A DNA stretch of 64,000 nucleotides from an archaeon. Lineage in GTDB: Archaea > Methanobacteriota_B > Thermococci > Methanofastidiosales > NM3. A model generated the notes under the pieces. It was given only the letters and a program-made list of their open reading frames with translations, was not told the origin of the DNA and searched no databases. Below are positions 25,656 through 33,693 of the stretch, in pieces (positions within the stretch are counted from its first letter, which is position 1; every line of letters starts with the position of its first letter). A program made the translations under genes and the position numbers. Location of the stretch: positions 1 to 64,000 of the forward strand of contig RXIG01000028.1 in the NCBI GenBank assembly GCA_004212155.1, given 5' to 3'.

Positions 25656-26192
25656 CTAGAGCCGCTTTCGCGCAAGCTCATAGTAATTGATGTCGCTTTC
25701 CTCGTCAACGAGGGCGATTATCATCTGCTTCTTTACAGAATGGGCTAGGCGCACATAGCGCACGAGCGCCTCTGCAGGAATGTTCTCGGGCGCCTTGTAC
25801 GCATGGACGAGGTAGTCGGCGTGCTCTTCCACCGAAGTACGATATACCCTGAAGTGACACCCGTACTTGAACCCGGTCTTGACTATATAGCCCTTGTCAC
25901 GCAGGTCTTTGTAGACGGTGTAGCGTGTCGAGAAGTCGGGCCCCGCAAGGCGGCGCCAAAGATCCCCACTACTTAGCGTGGTATCATCGATTTTGATCTC
26001 AAGCTTTCCCCGCTCGTGAAGGTATGTCGCCTCGATCGCCGAAAGATGGAGCGTCCCCTCCTTCACGACACCATACGAGCGTTTGCTATGGAGTGCCGAG
26101 ACCGAACGAGAATCAGTGACAAGTACCTCGTCATTGAGCAGTTCGCCGATCATGATGTTCCTTGCGAGGATGCAATTATATGGTTTTTGCAT
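25656..26192 (-). CDS. endA: tRNA-intron lyase (homotetrameric splicing endonuclease)
   Basis: Up to 178 residues, the size of single-domain EndA. The catalytic Tyr and His lie in DLRDKGYIVKTGFKYGCHF followed by RVYR, and the Lys is in RLAHSVKKQMI. EndA cuts bulge-helix-bulge junctions, and the tRNA-Met in this window has such an intron. The start may be the ATG at 26153, with CATATAATT about 26 nt upstream, rather than 26192. Confidence 0.93.
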   Translation of the reverse strand: MQKPYNCILARNIMIGELLNDEVLVTDSRSVSALHSKRSYGVVKEGTLHLSAIEATYLHERGKLEIKIDDTTLSSGDLWRRLAGPDFSTRYTVYKDLRDKGYIVKTGFKYGCHFRVYRTSVEEHADYLVHAYKAPENIPAEALVRYVRLAHSVKKQMIIALVDEESDINYYELARKRL

Positions 26193-26206
26193 GAAGTGCG
26201 GCCAGT

Positions 26207-26635
26207 TCAGGAAAGGATGCCCAGATGCGCAAGCCTCGTTTCGAGGGCGTTTTCAAAGTCTTCCTTCATTTCCTTCCCATCGATGCGAAAGAACTCATTG
26301 AATGCCTCATCGTAGACGAGCAGTTGTGGCATCTTGTCATCGTCTGTCACGTTGAGTTCGACAAAGACCTGTTCGTCAAAGATCCGCATCTCTATCTTTG
26401 GATTGTCCATGAGGAGGTAGAGGCGGATGATCATGGGGATGGTGGCGATACAATATGGACATCTCTTCGCCGTTGCCACGGCCACGTAGATGGAGCGTTC
26501 AAATCCCTGCAACGCTTCGACGATCCGTTGTTGTGGTTCATACCGCTGGTATTTTTTCTTGAAGTAGTAGTTTTTCAGCTGTTCTTCAAGATATGGGACG
26601 ACCTCCTCCCCCCTCATGAATTTTTGGCGATTCAT
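26207..26635 (-). CDS. Thioredoxin-fold protein with CPYC motif
   Basis: 142 residues. A core YVAVATAKRCPYCIATIP strand-helix unit carries a CPYC dithiol, and KMPQLLVYDEA supplies the cis-proline strand. An N-terminal lysine- and tyrosine-rich stretch of about 45 residues is extra. Likely a protein disulfide reductase or glutaredoxin-like protein; the partner is unknown. A TTTATAAAT box 27 nt upstream points to a leaderless transcript. Confidence 0.8.
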   Translation of the reverse strand: MNRQKFMRGEEVVPYLEEQLKNYYFKKKYQRYEPQQRIVEALQGFERSIYVAVATAKRCPYCIATIPMIIRLYLLMDNPKIEMRIFDEQVFVELNVTDDDKMPQLLVYDEAFNEFFRIDGKEMKEDFENALETRLAHLGILS

Positions 26636-26708
26636 TACACATCAGCAACCGTGGTTATTTATAAATATTGTCCTTTGTTCTCAAAACATTATACAAAAAA
26701 TAAGAATA

Positions 26709-27398
26709 TCATTCATGCACTGTGGTACCTACGCGTTCTCCGCGCACGAGGCGAACGATGCGTTCAGGGTCGCTTCCATTCACGAAGTGGAGCCGTATGT
26801 GAGAGCGCACGAGGTTGTTCACGGCGACCGTGTCGAACAGTTCATACTGTCCCGCACCAGCACCCGATGCCGAAACGATCTCTCGAAGCTCGGCGTATGT
26901 GGCGTCCTCGAGGGGGCGCGCGTCATCGTATCGTGAGGGGTCCTTGTCGTAGAGGTAGTCAACGTCGGTGGCGTTGACGAGGTGGTCTGCCCCCATGGCC
27001 TCGCACAGGAGCGTTGCAACGGCATTGGTCGACTGTCCCGGCTGCATGCCGCCGGCTACGACCATCCTTCCCTCTCGCAGCTGTCGCACCATTTCGTCAT
27101 AGGTCTGGGGAGGGTATGGGGCTGCAAGGTCGGAAAGGCGCGAGATGAATAGCATCGCATTCATGCGCGTTGCCATGACCGCCACGAAGTCCTTGTCCGC
27201 CTGGCCGTAGTCCGGTGCGAGCCCGCGTATGTACGAGCGTGCCGTGGCACCGCCCCCCACGACGATGCCAACTGCGTGGCCCTCCCCTGCCAGCGTTCGA
27301 ACGGCATCACACATCGCGTCGATGCGCGAGGTGCGGATATTTCCATCTTCAAAGAGGAGTGATCCTCCATATTTAATCACTAGGTCCATCTTTTTCAC
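26709..27398 (-). CDS. pyrH: Uridylate kinase, archaeal type
   Basis: 229 residues of the amino acid kinase fold: IKYGGSLL at the start, GIVVGGGATAR, GGMQPGQSTNAVA and NATDVDYLYDKDPSRY. These are typical of archaeal UMP kinase, which makes UDP from UMP with ATP. It is the third gene after two free-standing RAM domain genes, with a 4-nt overlap (GTG start inside GTGA; ATG at 27389 possible). Confidence 0.92.
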   Translation of the reverse strand: MKKMDLVIKYGGSLLFEDGNIRTSRIDAMCDAVRTLAGEGHAVGIVVGGGATARSYIRGLAPDYGQADKDFVAVMATRMNAMLFISRLSDLAAPYPPQTYDEMVRQLREGRMVVAGGMQPGQSTNAVATLLCEAMGADHLVNATDVDYLYDKDPSRYDDARPLEDATYAELREIVSASGAGAGQYELFDTVAVNNLVRSHIRLHFVNGSDPERIVRLVRGERVGTTVHE

Positions 27399-27625
27399 TC
27401 ATCAAGCATTATGGTCGTTTCTGTATTTTTCACACCCGGGATGGCGCGTATTGTAAAGAATACGAATTTAGAGAGTGCTTTCATGTTCTCGTGTTCCACG
27501 AACGCGACAACGTCATGCAGCGAGTCGACCTTGGCAACGAAGACGACCTCGTCCTTGCCCTCCAACTCATCGATGACCGTATCGGGGTCTAGCGCCTTGA
27601 TTCCAATCAATCCTTTCGTGGTCAT
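27395..27625 (-). CDS. Stand-alone Lrp/AsnC ligand-binding (RAM) domain 1
   Basis: 76 residues. A single ferredoxin-like RAM domain: VVFVAKVDSLHDVVAFV, then AIPGVKNTETTIMLDE, the usual C-terminal strand of Lrp-family regulators. No DNA-binding domain is attached. Such proteins form oligomers that bind amino acids or other small ligands. A GAGGTGAG site precedes the ATG. Overlaps pyrH by 4 nt. Confidence 0.85.
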   Translation of the reverse strand: MTTKGLIGIKALDPDTVIDELEGKDEVVFVAKVDSLHDVVAFVEHENMKALSKFVFFTIRAIPGVKNTETTIMLDE

Positions 27626-27634
27626 GCTCTCACC

Positions 27635-27889
27635 TCATGGGACGAACTTGAGCGGATGAACGTCGAGCACTCCCTCGACCTTCTTCAGTCGTTTGAGAAG
27701 GGCCGGTACGTCGCTATGATCCAGCGTAAGGAAGACGATTACATCAAAGCTGCCAAACGATTTGAATGTATGTGAGATGCCAGCAAGCGATCCGGATTCA
27801 TTGCATACGGTATCTTCCATGCCGGGTACGATTTTGAGTCCTACGATTGCCGTGACGCCTTCGTAGGAAGCACGATCGACCATATTCAT
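27635..27889 (-). CDS. Stand-alone Lrp/AsnC-like ligand-binding (RAM) domain 2
   Basis: 84 residues with the same topology: VTAIVGLKIVPGMEDTV, SFGSFDVIVFLTLDH and LKKVEGVLDVHPLKFVP. No helix-turn-helix is present. It is the first gene of a three-gene set with RAM domain 1 and pyrH; spacing to the next gene is 9 bp. Two RAM domains could assemble as a heteromer, which is inference. Confidence 0.8.
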   Translation of the reverse strand: MNMVDRASYEGVTAIVGLKIVPGMEDTVCNESGSLAGISHTFKSFGSFDVIVFLTLDHSDVPALLKRLKKVEGVLDVHPLKFVP

Positions 27890-27984
27890 TCTATTATTCC
27901 CATCCTTATATATTTATTCTTGAAGCGGCGCTGCACGCATCGTCAGCACCAACGAACGAAACGATGAGCGCCAGATCAACAAGT

Positions 27985-29199
27985 TCAACCCTCGCGATGG
28001 GATTGCAGTTCGGAGATTCGCTCTACGACGCGTTCCCCGTTCAGTTCTGTGATACAGCCCTTCTCGGCCAGCTTCTCCTCGATGGACGGTGTCAAAGGGA
28101 TACGGACCCCCGTGATGACAGGATAGCCGTGATGTACGAGGGCAAGGGTCGAGGTGAGGATCTTGGCGTTCTTCCACCCAGGCACCAACACGAACGGCGT
28201 GGGGGCAAATCCCTTTCCATGCATCTTTCCTATTTCGCAGAATCCTATATGGACTACGCCCGGAGCGTTCATGGCATCGGTGCTCCCCTCATACATATGC
28301 GCCCCGGTCACGAGCACGAGGTAGCCATGTTCCACCAAATCGGTGACGAGCCCTTCCATGTGCCATGAGCACGTTGGGCTTGCCGCTCCGAACAGGACAA
28401 CGACGCCTTCTATGTTCCCCCTCTCGTACGCACGATTGATCGCCGTCACATCGAGCGTGGCGCCTGTCGTGTGCATCTTTGGCTCAGGGAGCTCGCATTG
28501 GGGCCCCTTGCGCGACGCGAAGTGTTTGAGCGCCTCTTCAAGCGAGGCACGTTCGCTTCCGAACGTATGGATGGCGTCTATGCATCCTGTCGCCAGCGCA
28601 TTGTCAAGTACGAGGTAGTTGCCAATGCACGGTATGCCCCGTTGATACGCCAGTTCGGCGCCCGGATAGCCAAGGGAGACGATGTTGACCCCATGCGCTC
28701 CGGCACATTCGATGTTTTCAGCTGCCTCGGGCGTACGGGTGAACTCGATCAGGTCATGAATGCCCCGGGGTGAGGAGACTGCGCAGATGTTAACGGCCTC
28801 TGGGCGCAGCCCTCCCAGCCCAAAAGGTACCGTGCGCACCGTTCGATAGGGCGAAAGGAGCTTATCTATCTCGTCTGAATAGGATCGGGATACATCGACC
28901 ATCCGGGTGGCGGCCTCAAGAAGACTTTCCATGTCATATACCATGGTGATATGTCGTTTGTGCGTCTTGTATTCCCCCAACCCCTCTGCAATCTTTTCAG
29001 CCAGATTCTTCATGGCCATCTCGTCTGGCGTTATGCCGCAGGGCACCCGCGACGTGCTGCCGTCAAACGTGCACGGGCCCAGGTCGCACGCATCGCAGAC
29101 AAGGCCCATCCGCAGTTCGTCCCGCACATGCGCCTGTTCCCTGATGCCGTCAAAGATCTTCTCATACATATATGACCACCCACGGAGTTGTCTGAGCAT
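27985..29199 (-). CDS. Carbon monoxide dehydrogenase-like protein without C-cluster ligands
   Basis: 404 residues, against about 630 for NiFe CODH. The N-terminus keeps a B-cluster-like CX2CX4CX10C set (C35, C38, C43, C54; CDACDLGPC) followed by ITPDEMAMKNLAEKI, matching CODH. Later blocks align in order: GVNIVSLGYPGAELAYQRGIP, GNYLVLDNALATGCIDAI, GVVVLFGAASPT, LVLVTGAHM and VVHIGFCEIG. The cysteines that hold the Ni-Fe C-cluster in those blocks are Gly/Pro, Gly, Ala and Ala here; only the last (C321) remains. CO oxidation is therefore unlikely. An alternative start is the ATG at 29169, with a GGTGG site. Confidence 0.75.
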   Translation of the reverse strand: MLRQLRGWSYMYEKIFDGIREQAHVRDELRMGLVCDACDLGPCTFDGSTSRVPCGITPDEMAMKNLAEKIAEGLGEYKTHKRHITMVYDMESLLEAATRMVDVSRSYSDEIDKLLSPYRTVRTVPFGLGGLRPEAVNICAVSSPRGIHDLIEFTRTPEAAENIECAGAHGVNIVSLGYPGAELAYQRGIPCIGNYLVLDNALATGCIDAIHTFGSERASLEEALKHFASRKGPQCELPEPKMHTTGATLDVTAINRAYERGNIEGVVVLFGAASPTCSWHMEGLVTDLVEHGYLVLVTGAHMYEGSTDAMNAPGVVHIGFCEIGKMHGKGFAPTPFVLVPGWKNAKILTSTLALVHHGYPVITGVRIPLTPSIEEKLAEKGCITELNGERVVERISELQSHREG

Positions 29200-29362
29200 C
29201 TTTCACGCCGTATTAAAGGTTTTCTATGTATTTTATAAGGTGCGTCATCCCCGTATGTCTGGCGCAACGGAATGAGTTTCGCCGCAATCCCATATCATAA
29301 GGGATAATTATTTAATATGCAAAACGGAGATGTAGGCACTGTAATACAACGGAGGTGTTTTA

Positions 29363-29464
29363 TTGAAAAATTGCAATGAGCAACACAAATGTTTTGGTAA
29401 GTGTGTTCGCCCGAAGGGACACGATGGCAAACATCTGTGTGGAAACTGTGGTATGGAGTTCTAA
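29363..29464 (+). CDS. Cys-rich mini-protein, putative zinc binder
   Basis: 33 residues from a TTG start. Five cysteines lie at 4, 10, 14, 26 and 29, the last two as CGNC, with HKCFGKC before them, so a small zinc-binding knuckle is likely. A perfect GGAGGTG ribosome site sits six bases before the TTG, and a TAATTATTTAATA promoter element about 50 nt upstream. A T-rich stretch after the stop could terminate the transcript. Not recognised as a known family; it may be RNA- or protein-binding. Confidence 0.65.
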   Translation: MKNCNEQHKCFGKCVRPKGHDGKHLCGNCGMEF

Positions 29465-29491
29465 CTCTCACCGCAAACACTGAATCATAGC

Positions 29492-29517
29492 TTTACTTTT
29501 TCTCTTCCTCTCTTTTA
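29492..29517 (+). terminator. Pyrimidine-rich tract after the mini-protein
   Basis: About 28 nt after the mini-protein stop the plus strand is almost pure T/C, with runs of five and four T. Tracts like this act as termination signals for archaeal RNA polymerase. Confidence 0.35.
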
Positions 29518-29550
29518 TGGGTAAGGGAACGAGCCGATGAGGTACGGTCC

Positions 29551-29730
29551 CTATTTTGATTCTTCATCCAACATCGTGAGTATCTGCTGTATCTCCTTGT
29601 TGATCTCGCTTACTTCTGCGTGCATCTTGTTGAGCTCTGTGAGATACTCATTTGTCGTGTGCTCATACATCTTGAGTTTCGTCTCATAGACGGTAAGACG
29701 TTCCTTCAATATCTTCAGCTGTTCCTCCAT
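29551..29730 (-). CDS. Small coiled-coil protein
   Basis: 59 residues from the ATG at 29730: an almost continuous helix with heptad-like hydrophobic spacing (EEQLKILKERLTVYETKL, then LTELNKMHAEVSEINKEI). It recalls prefoldin- or septation-type coiled coils but is too short to assign. A TATATAG box 27 nt before this ATG supports it over a longer frame that reaches 29889 and would run through that promoter. Confidence 0.6.
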   Translation of the reverse strand: MEEQLKILKERLTVYETKLKMYEHTTNEYLTELNKMHAEVSEINKEIQQILTMLDEESK

Positions 29731-29845
29731 ACTGTAGTATATGTCGTTCAAATCTATATATCTTTGGATGGCCACGCATGCACCACATGACGGTACAAGA
29801 TCCGTGAATTTATAAGTAGGCGAACAAGTATGTAATGCAACGATC

Positions 29846-29985
29846 ATGGCTTCGATAGATTTCTCACGTCCATCACTCATCGCGGCCATAGCCTTTATCC
29901 TCGTATGGTATTTTTTGGGCTATTGGCCGCCATAGTGATCGGGATAATAGTGCTTTTGCTCACGGACACCATTAAGATCAGATAG
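29846..29985 (+). pseudogene. Two-helix mini membrane protein interrupted at a T6 run
   Basis: From the ATG at 29846, 29 codons encode a hydrophobic helix (SLIAAIAFILVWYF) and stop at 29933. If one base is added at the T run 29911-29916, the frame continues as GLLAAIVIGIIVLLL and TDTIKIR to a stop at 29983, giving a 46-residue protein with two membrane helices. Both halves are strongly hydrophobic, which is unlikely by chance. It is either a homopolymer sequencing error, a recent frameshift, or programmed slippage. A TTTATAAG box lies about 34 nt before the ATG. Confidence 0.4.
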
Positions 29986-30078
29986 GTACGTCGCAGGCAT
30001 TCCGGGTGTGCGTGCGAGTAACAATATATTTTTAATGCTACCCGCCGTATGCAGTCCAACGCTGTATTTTGTGATATC

Positions 30079-30834
30079 ATGCGCGTAGAATTGATCGCTG
30101 TGACCCCTTTTCCCCTTGTCAAGCAGGGTGATGACATTGGTTCGCTCATACTCGAATCCCTCGGATCGATGGGCATTTCCCTCGAGGAGGGCGATGCCGT
30201 TGTCGTCGCATCGACCATCGTCTCCAAGGCGGAGGGAACGCTCATCGACCTCACCACCGTAACACCTTCCGAACGGGCACTCATACTGTCTTCCACAACC
30301 GGCAAGGACCCTCGATTGTGCGAGGCGATCCTGCGTGCATCGAAACAGATACTCAAGGTGGGTCCCGGCCCCATCATCGCCGAGACGCACCACGGATTCA
30401 TATGCGCGTCTGCAGGCATCGACACGTCGAACGTGGCGGGCAACAACGATATCGTGTGCACCTTGCCAAATGACCCGGACATGTCTGCCCGCACCATCCG
30501 CGCCAAGCTTGAGGAGACATTCGATACGCGCGTCGCAGTCATCGTCTCAGATACCCAGGGACGTCCATTTCGCATCGGCGCCCTCGGGGTTTCGGTGGGC
30601 CTTTCCGGCATTGACCCCGTATGGCGCTACAAGGGGGAAAAGGACCTCTACGGCTATACGCTCAATGCGAGCGTCATTGCGCGTGCAGACGAGATCGCAG
30701 CCGCGGCAGACCTCGTGATGGGGCAGTCAAACGAGGGTATACCCGTCGTCATAGTGCGCGGTGCGCGCTATCGTCGTTCGGAAGATCCTGCCACCACTTA
30801 CATACGAGATGTGCAAAACGACCTCTTCAGGTGA
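30079..30834 (+). CDS. cofE: Coenzyme F420-0:L-glutamate ligase
   Basis: 251 residues of the CofE family, which adds gamma-linked glutamates to F420-0 using GTP. Recognisable parts are ELIAVTPFPLVKQGDDI, VVVASTIVSKAEG, ETHHGFICASAGIDTSNV, VIVSDTQGRPFRIGALGVSVG and the end DVQNDLF. It implies that the organism makes polyglutamyl F420. The ATG at 30079 begins the conserved region; ten extra upstream codons are not conserved. Confidence 0.95.
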   Translation: MRVELIAVTPFPLVKQGDDIGSLILESLGSMGISLEEGDAVVVASTIVSKAEGTLIDLTTVTPSERALILSSTTGKDPRLCEAILRASKQILKVGPGPIIAETHHGFICASAGIDTSNVAGNNDIVCTLPNDPDMSARTIRAKLEETFDTRVAVIVSDTQGRPFRIGALGVSVGLSGIDPVWRYKGEKDLYGYTLNASVIARADEIAAAADLVMGQSNEGIPVVIVRGARYRRSEDPATTYIRDVQNDLFR

Positions 30835-30876
30835 CCTCGTGGCAACGCTTATTAATGTGTGAGATAACGTCGTCAT

Positions 30877-31926
30877 ATGCGCATTCTCCACAAGGACGTG
30901 TCAAAGGGCGTAGTGAAGGTCAAGGTGGAGTCCATCGATGACCTATGGCATCTCTCGCATGTCATAGAGGAGGGAGACGTCGTCTACGACGTCACGTATC
31001 GCCGTCAGCAAGCCCAACAGGATGTTATACGGTCAAGCAAGACCGAGAAGGTGCGCATGTACCTTGGCGTGCGCGTCGAGAAGATTGAGTTCTCACACTA
31101 TTCAGATTCACTTCGGCTCACCGGCGTGATCGTGGAAGGTGACCAGACGGGCAACTATCATACGCTCTCGATCGAGCCGCAGAGCACGCCAAAGATCGTC
31201 AAGTCGTGGAGACCGTTCCAGCTCGATAGGCTCAACGAGGCTGTACGCTCGTCAAAGGAGCCGCGTATCCTCATCGTTGCGATCGATGAGGGGGAGGCAG
31301 ACTTTGGCATCGTCAAGCAGTACGGCATCGACTTTGCCGTTTCCATATCCCGGTCGATACCAGGCAAGCGCGATACCTCCAACAGGAAGAGTGAGAAGGA
31401 GTCTTTTTTCAAGGAGGTCGCTGACAAGTTATCGTCCTACCTTGACGAGCTCAACATACCCTCGGCCATCGTCGCAGGGCCGGGATTCGTCAAGGATGAG
31501 TTTCAGGAATGGGCGAAAGAACACGCCCCGTCCCTGGCATCAAATCTGCACATCAAGAGCATATCCGTCACCGGCGGGCCGGGCATACTCGAGGTCGTCA
31601 AGCGCGGATACGTCGAAGAGATATACGAGCAATCACGTGCCGCCTCGGAGATCACGCTTATGGAATCGTTCTTTCAAAAGATCCTCACGGACGATGCCGT
31701 CTACGGGCTCGAAGAGGTGCGCACGGCGGTCATGAACTCGCAGGCTGAGTACGTCGTCGTCACCGACGAGATGCTGAGAAACTCCGAGGAGGCTCAGGAG
31801 ATAATCGAGCATGCCAAGAACGTGCGTTCCACACCGCACATCATCTCCACCGACCATGAGGGCGGAGAGAAGCTGCGAAGCCTCGGGGGCATCGGTGCGG
31901 CGCTTCGATTCAAGCTCACCTATTGA
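30877..31926 (+). CDS. pelA: Pelota/Dom34 mRNA surveillance protein
   Basis: 349 residues, three domains: the Sm-like N-terminal domain starting MRILHKDVSKGVVKVKVES, the central eRF1-like domain with ILIVAIDEGEADFGIV, and the C-terminal domain with LEEVRTAVMNSQAEYVVVTDEML. With archaeal EF1-alpha it rescues stalled ribosomes. The archaeal domain A may have nuclease activity. A CTTATTAATG box 27 nt upstream predicts a leaderless transcript. Its stop overlaps the convergent winged-helix gene by 11 nt. Confidence 0.97.
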   Translation: MRILHKDVSKGVVKVKVESIDDLWHLSHVIEEGDVVYDVTYRRQQAQQDVIRSSKTEKVRMYLGVRVEKIEFSHYSDSLRLTGVIVEGDQTGNYHTLSIEPQSTPKIVKSWRPFQLDRLNEAVRSSKEPRILIVAIDEGEADFGIVKQYGIDFAVSISRSIPGKRDTSNRKSEKESFFKEVADKLSSYLDELNIPSAIVAGPGFVKDEFQEWAKEHAPSLASNLHIKSISVTGGPGILEVVKRGYVEEIYEQSRAASEITLMESFFQKILTDDAVYGLEEVRTAVMNSQAEYVVVTDEMLRNSEEAQEIIEHAKNVRSTPHIISTDHEGGEKLRSLGGIGAALRFKLTY

Positions 31927-32707
31927 TCGATACGACATTCGCTCCATTGTCGTCCTCTATCGTGATGTATCCGCCCTCCTCAAGACGCTTCATCATGCGC
32001 CATGTGGAGGTCTTTGGGATGTTGAACTCCTTTCTGAGGTCCGACTCTCGTACACGGCCCCGTTCCCAGACATGTCGAAGCACACGTTTCTCGAGCGCAT
32101 CTAATCCCTCTTTCTCATCCCATGGGAAGGACCTTTTTCGCATGCGGTAGAGAAGGTATGCTACCGCACCCACAATAGGGATGGCAATGAGCGCAATGCC
32201 CGAGGGGCGGCGATCCTCTTGTTGCGTCCCTTCGAGTTCGAGATAGTAATCGACCGTGAGCGCCCCACCGGAAAACGTCAAGGTGCCGGCATCGAGGTCT
32301 ATCTCGCTTGGCATGGGGTCGACGGATACTATCGTCGTTGAAGCTGGCAACTGCAGCGTCGTCTGTCCACCGGCATCAAGCGACACTGTCCACAGCGCGC
32401 CGTCCTTTGATGTGAGCATGGACGTCTCGTAACGTATAACGACAGCGCCCTCACCAAGCGTATAGGCCACGAGCAAGGCATCGACCACATCGTAGTGTAC
32501 TGGTTCGAATGATCCGGTGGCGACCGAGAGGTTCTCGTAGTCACCGGTGAGCAGCACGGCCTCCACCGTACCCCCCATGTCGTTAACAGAAATGAAATGC
32601 TCAATCTCTGCATATCCGTCCCTGTAGAGGGTGACGGAGGTGTCGGCCGCACATGTGGCAAAAGAAGAGAGCAGCATGACGATGGCAAGGACACATGCTC
32701 GTCTCAT
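31916..32707 (-). CDS. Membrane-tethered winged-helix protein with exported N-terminal domain
   Basis: 263 residues. A signal peptide (VLAIVMLLSSFATCAA), then an exported beta-rich domain of about 140 residues, one membrane helix (GIALIAIPIVGAVAYLLY), and a cytoplasmic winged helix ending the protein (VLRHVWERGRVRESDLRKEF, then PKTSTWRMMKRLEEGGYI). This is the layout of one-component archaeal sensors that pair an external domain with a DNA-binding tail. The adjacent same-strand secreted helical protein, 47 bp upstream, is a candidate partner. Ligand unknown. Confidence 0.75.
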   Translation of the reverse strand: MRRACVLAIVMLLSSFATCAADTSVTLYRDGYAEIEHFISVNDMGGTVEAVLLTGDYENLSVATGSFEPVHYDVVDALLVAYTLGEGAVVIRYETSMLTSKDGALWTVSLDAGGQTTLQLPASTTIVSVDPMPSEIDLDAGTLTFSGGALTVDYYLELEGTQQEDRRPSGIALIAIPIVGAVAYLLYRMRKRSFPWDEKEGLDALEKRVLRHVWERGRVRESDLRKEFNIPKTSTWRMMKRLEEGGYITIEDDNGANVVSINR

Positions 32708-32753
32708 GCATATCCACTCGTCATACTACTTTATAATCTATATGTCTGGTAGG

Positions 32754-33629
32754 TCACGACGCCATACGCTGCCGGAGCTCATCAAGTTCGTGGCCCAGCT
32801 TGGCAGCGCTTTCCATCGACTCCCTAAGGATGGCGAGGCTTGCGGCTTCTCGACCTTCCTGGTGCGCTTCCCTGGCCCTGTACAGCCGTACCTTCAGTTG
32901 AGCAAGCAGCGATTCAGCGTCTCCAGTATCGATTCCCTCGGAACGTGCCTCGTCTATGATATCGTGTGCCGCCTGCAGGCGTTCTGGCACCGTGTTGAGA
33001 AAGTGATGCAGCCGTTCAGGAAGGAGACTATCCCTCACACGGTCCTCGAGCATGTCGTGGGCCGTGTCAAGTGAGCGCTCACAAACATTGAGCATTTGTT
33101 GTGCTATAAATGGCCGTTGAGCCTTCAAATGGATGAGTGATGCCTTAAAGGACGACCGTGCTACACGTACGTGGGCATCTATCAGGGGAGCCTCGATACC
33201 CTGTTCCTCGAGCCTTTCCAGCGCGCTCGTCAGCATGCTGAGATGGTGTGAAACGCGTTCGTACCTGTCTTTGATGGCATCGACTGCTGCTGGAGGAAGC
33301 TGCATGTCAAGCGATGTCATGCATCCTTTGAGCATCTTCATCGCCTCCTTCGTCTTGGCGATTGCCGCCTCAACGTCGCCGGCAGCATGTGCCTCCTTGG
33401 CCCCTTCGATAAGCAATTCGATGTCTTCGCAGCGTTGTTCACTATCTTGATCGTGTTCGTGCGTATCAATGTAGGCGGTCAATCGCTGGTGTGCGCGTTC
33501 TGCTATCTGTATATATCGTTCTATTGGGGGTGGCTGCTGTTCTTCCGTCTCCGCCCCATAGGATATGGCCGGTATCGCAGCAACGATCATAAGCGCCACC
33601 GCAATGGAACCCCATGCTGTAGATTTCAT
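32754..33629 (-). CDS. Secreted all-helical protein, unknown function
   Basis: About 291 residues. A signal peptide (GSIAVALMIVAAIPAISYGA) is followed by long charged amphipathic helices with no membrane anchor (RYIQIAERAHQRLTAYIDTH, ALERLEEQGIEAPLIDAHV, LLAQLKVRLYRAREAHQEG). Two repeats of a helical unit around ARSEGID and EEQGIEA are suggestive. Export and a scaffold or metal/polymer-binding role are inferred. The ATG at 33629 is used, since residues before it are not part of the signal peptide. Confidence 0.65.
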   Translation of the reverse strand: MKSTAWGSIAVALMIVAAIPAISYGAETEEQQPPPIERYIQIAERAHQRLTAYIDTHEHDQDSEQRCEDIELLIEGAKEAHAAGDVEAAIAKTKEAMKMLKGCMTSLDMQLPPAAVDAIKDRYERVSHHLSMLTSALERLEEQGIEAPLIDAHVRVARSSFKASLIHLKAQRPFIAQQMLNVCERSLDTAHDMLEDRVRDSLLPERLHHFLNTVPERLQAAHDIIDEARSEGIDTGDAESLLAQLKVRLYRAREAHQEGREAASLAILRESMESAAKLGHELDELRQRMAS

Positions 33630-33693
33630 GTTGTCACCGATTAAATTACGGCCCGGCGACACTTAAGGAACTCGATTGGAACACCCGTTCCAG

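Noticed and set aside
29731..29889. Upstream extension of the small coiled-coil gene
   Set aside because: It crosses a well-placed TATA box and the plus-strand mini membrane protein; the ATG at 29730 is better.
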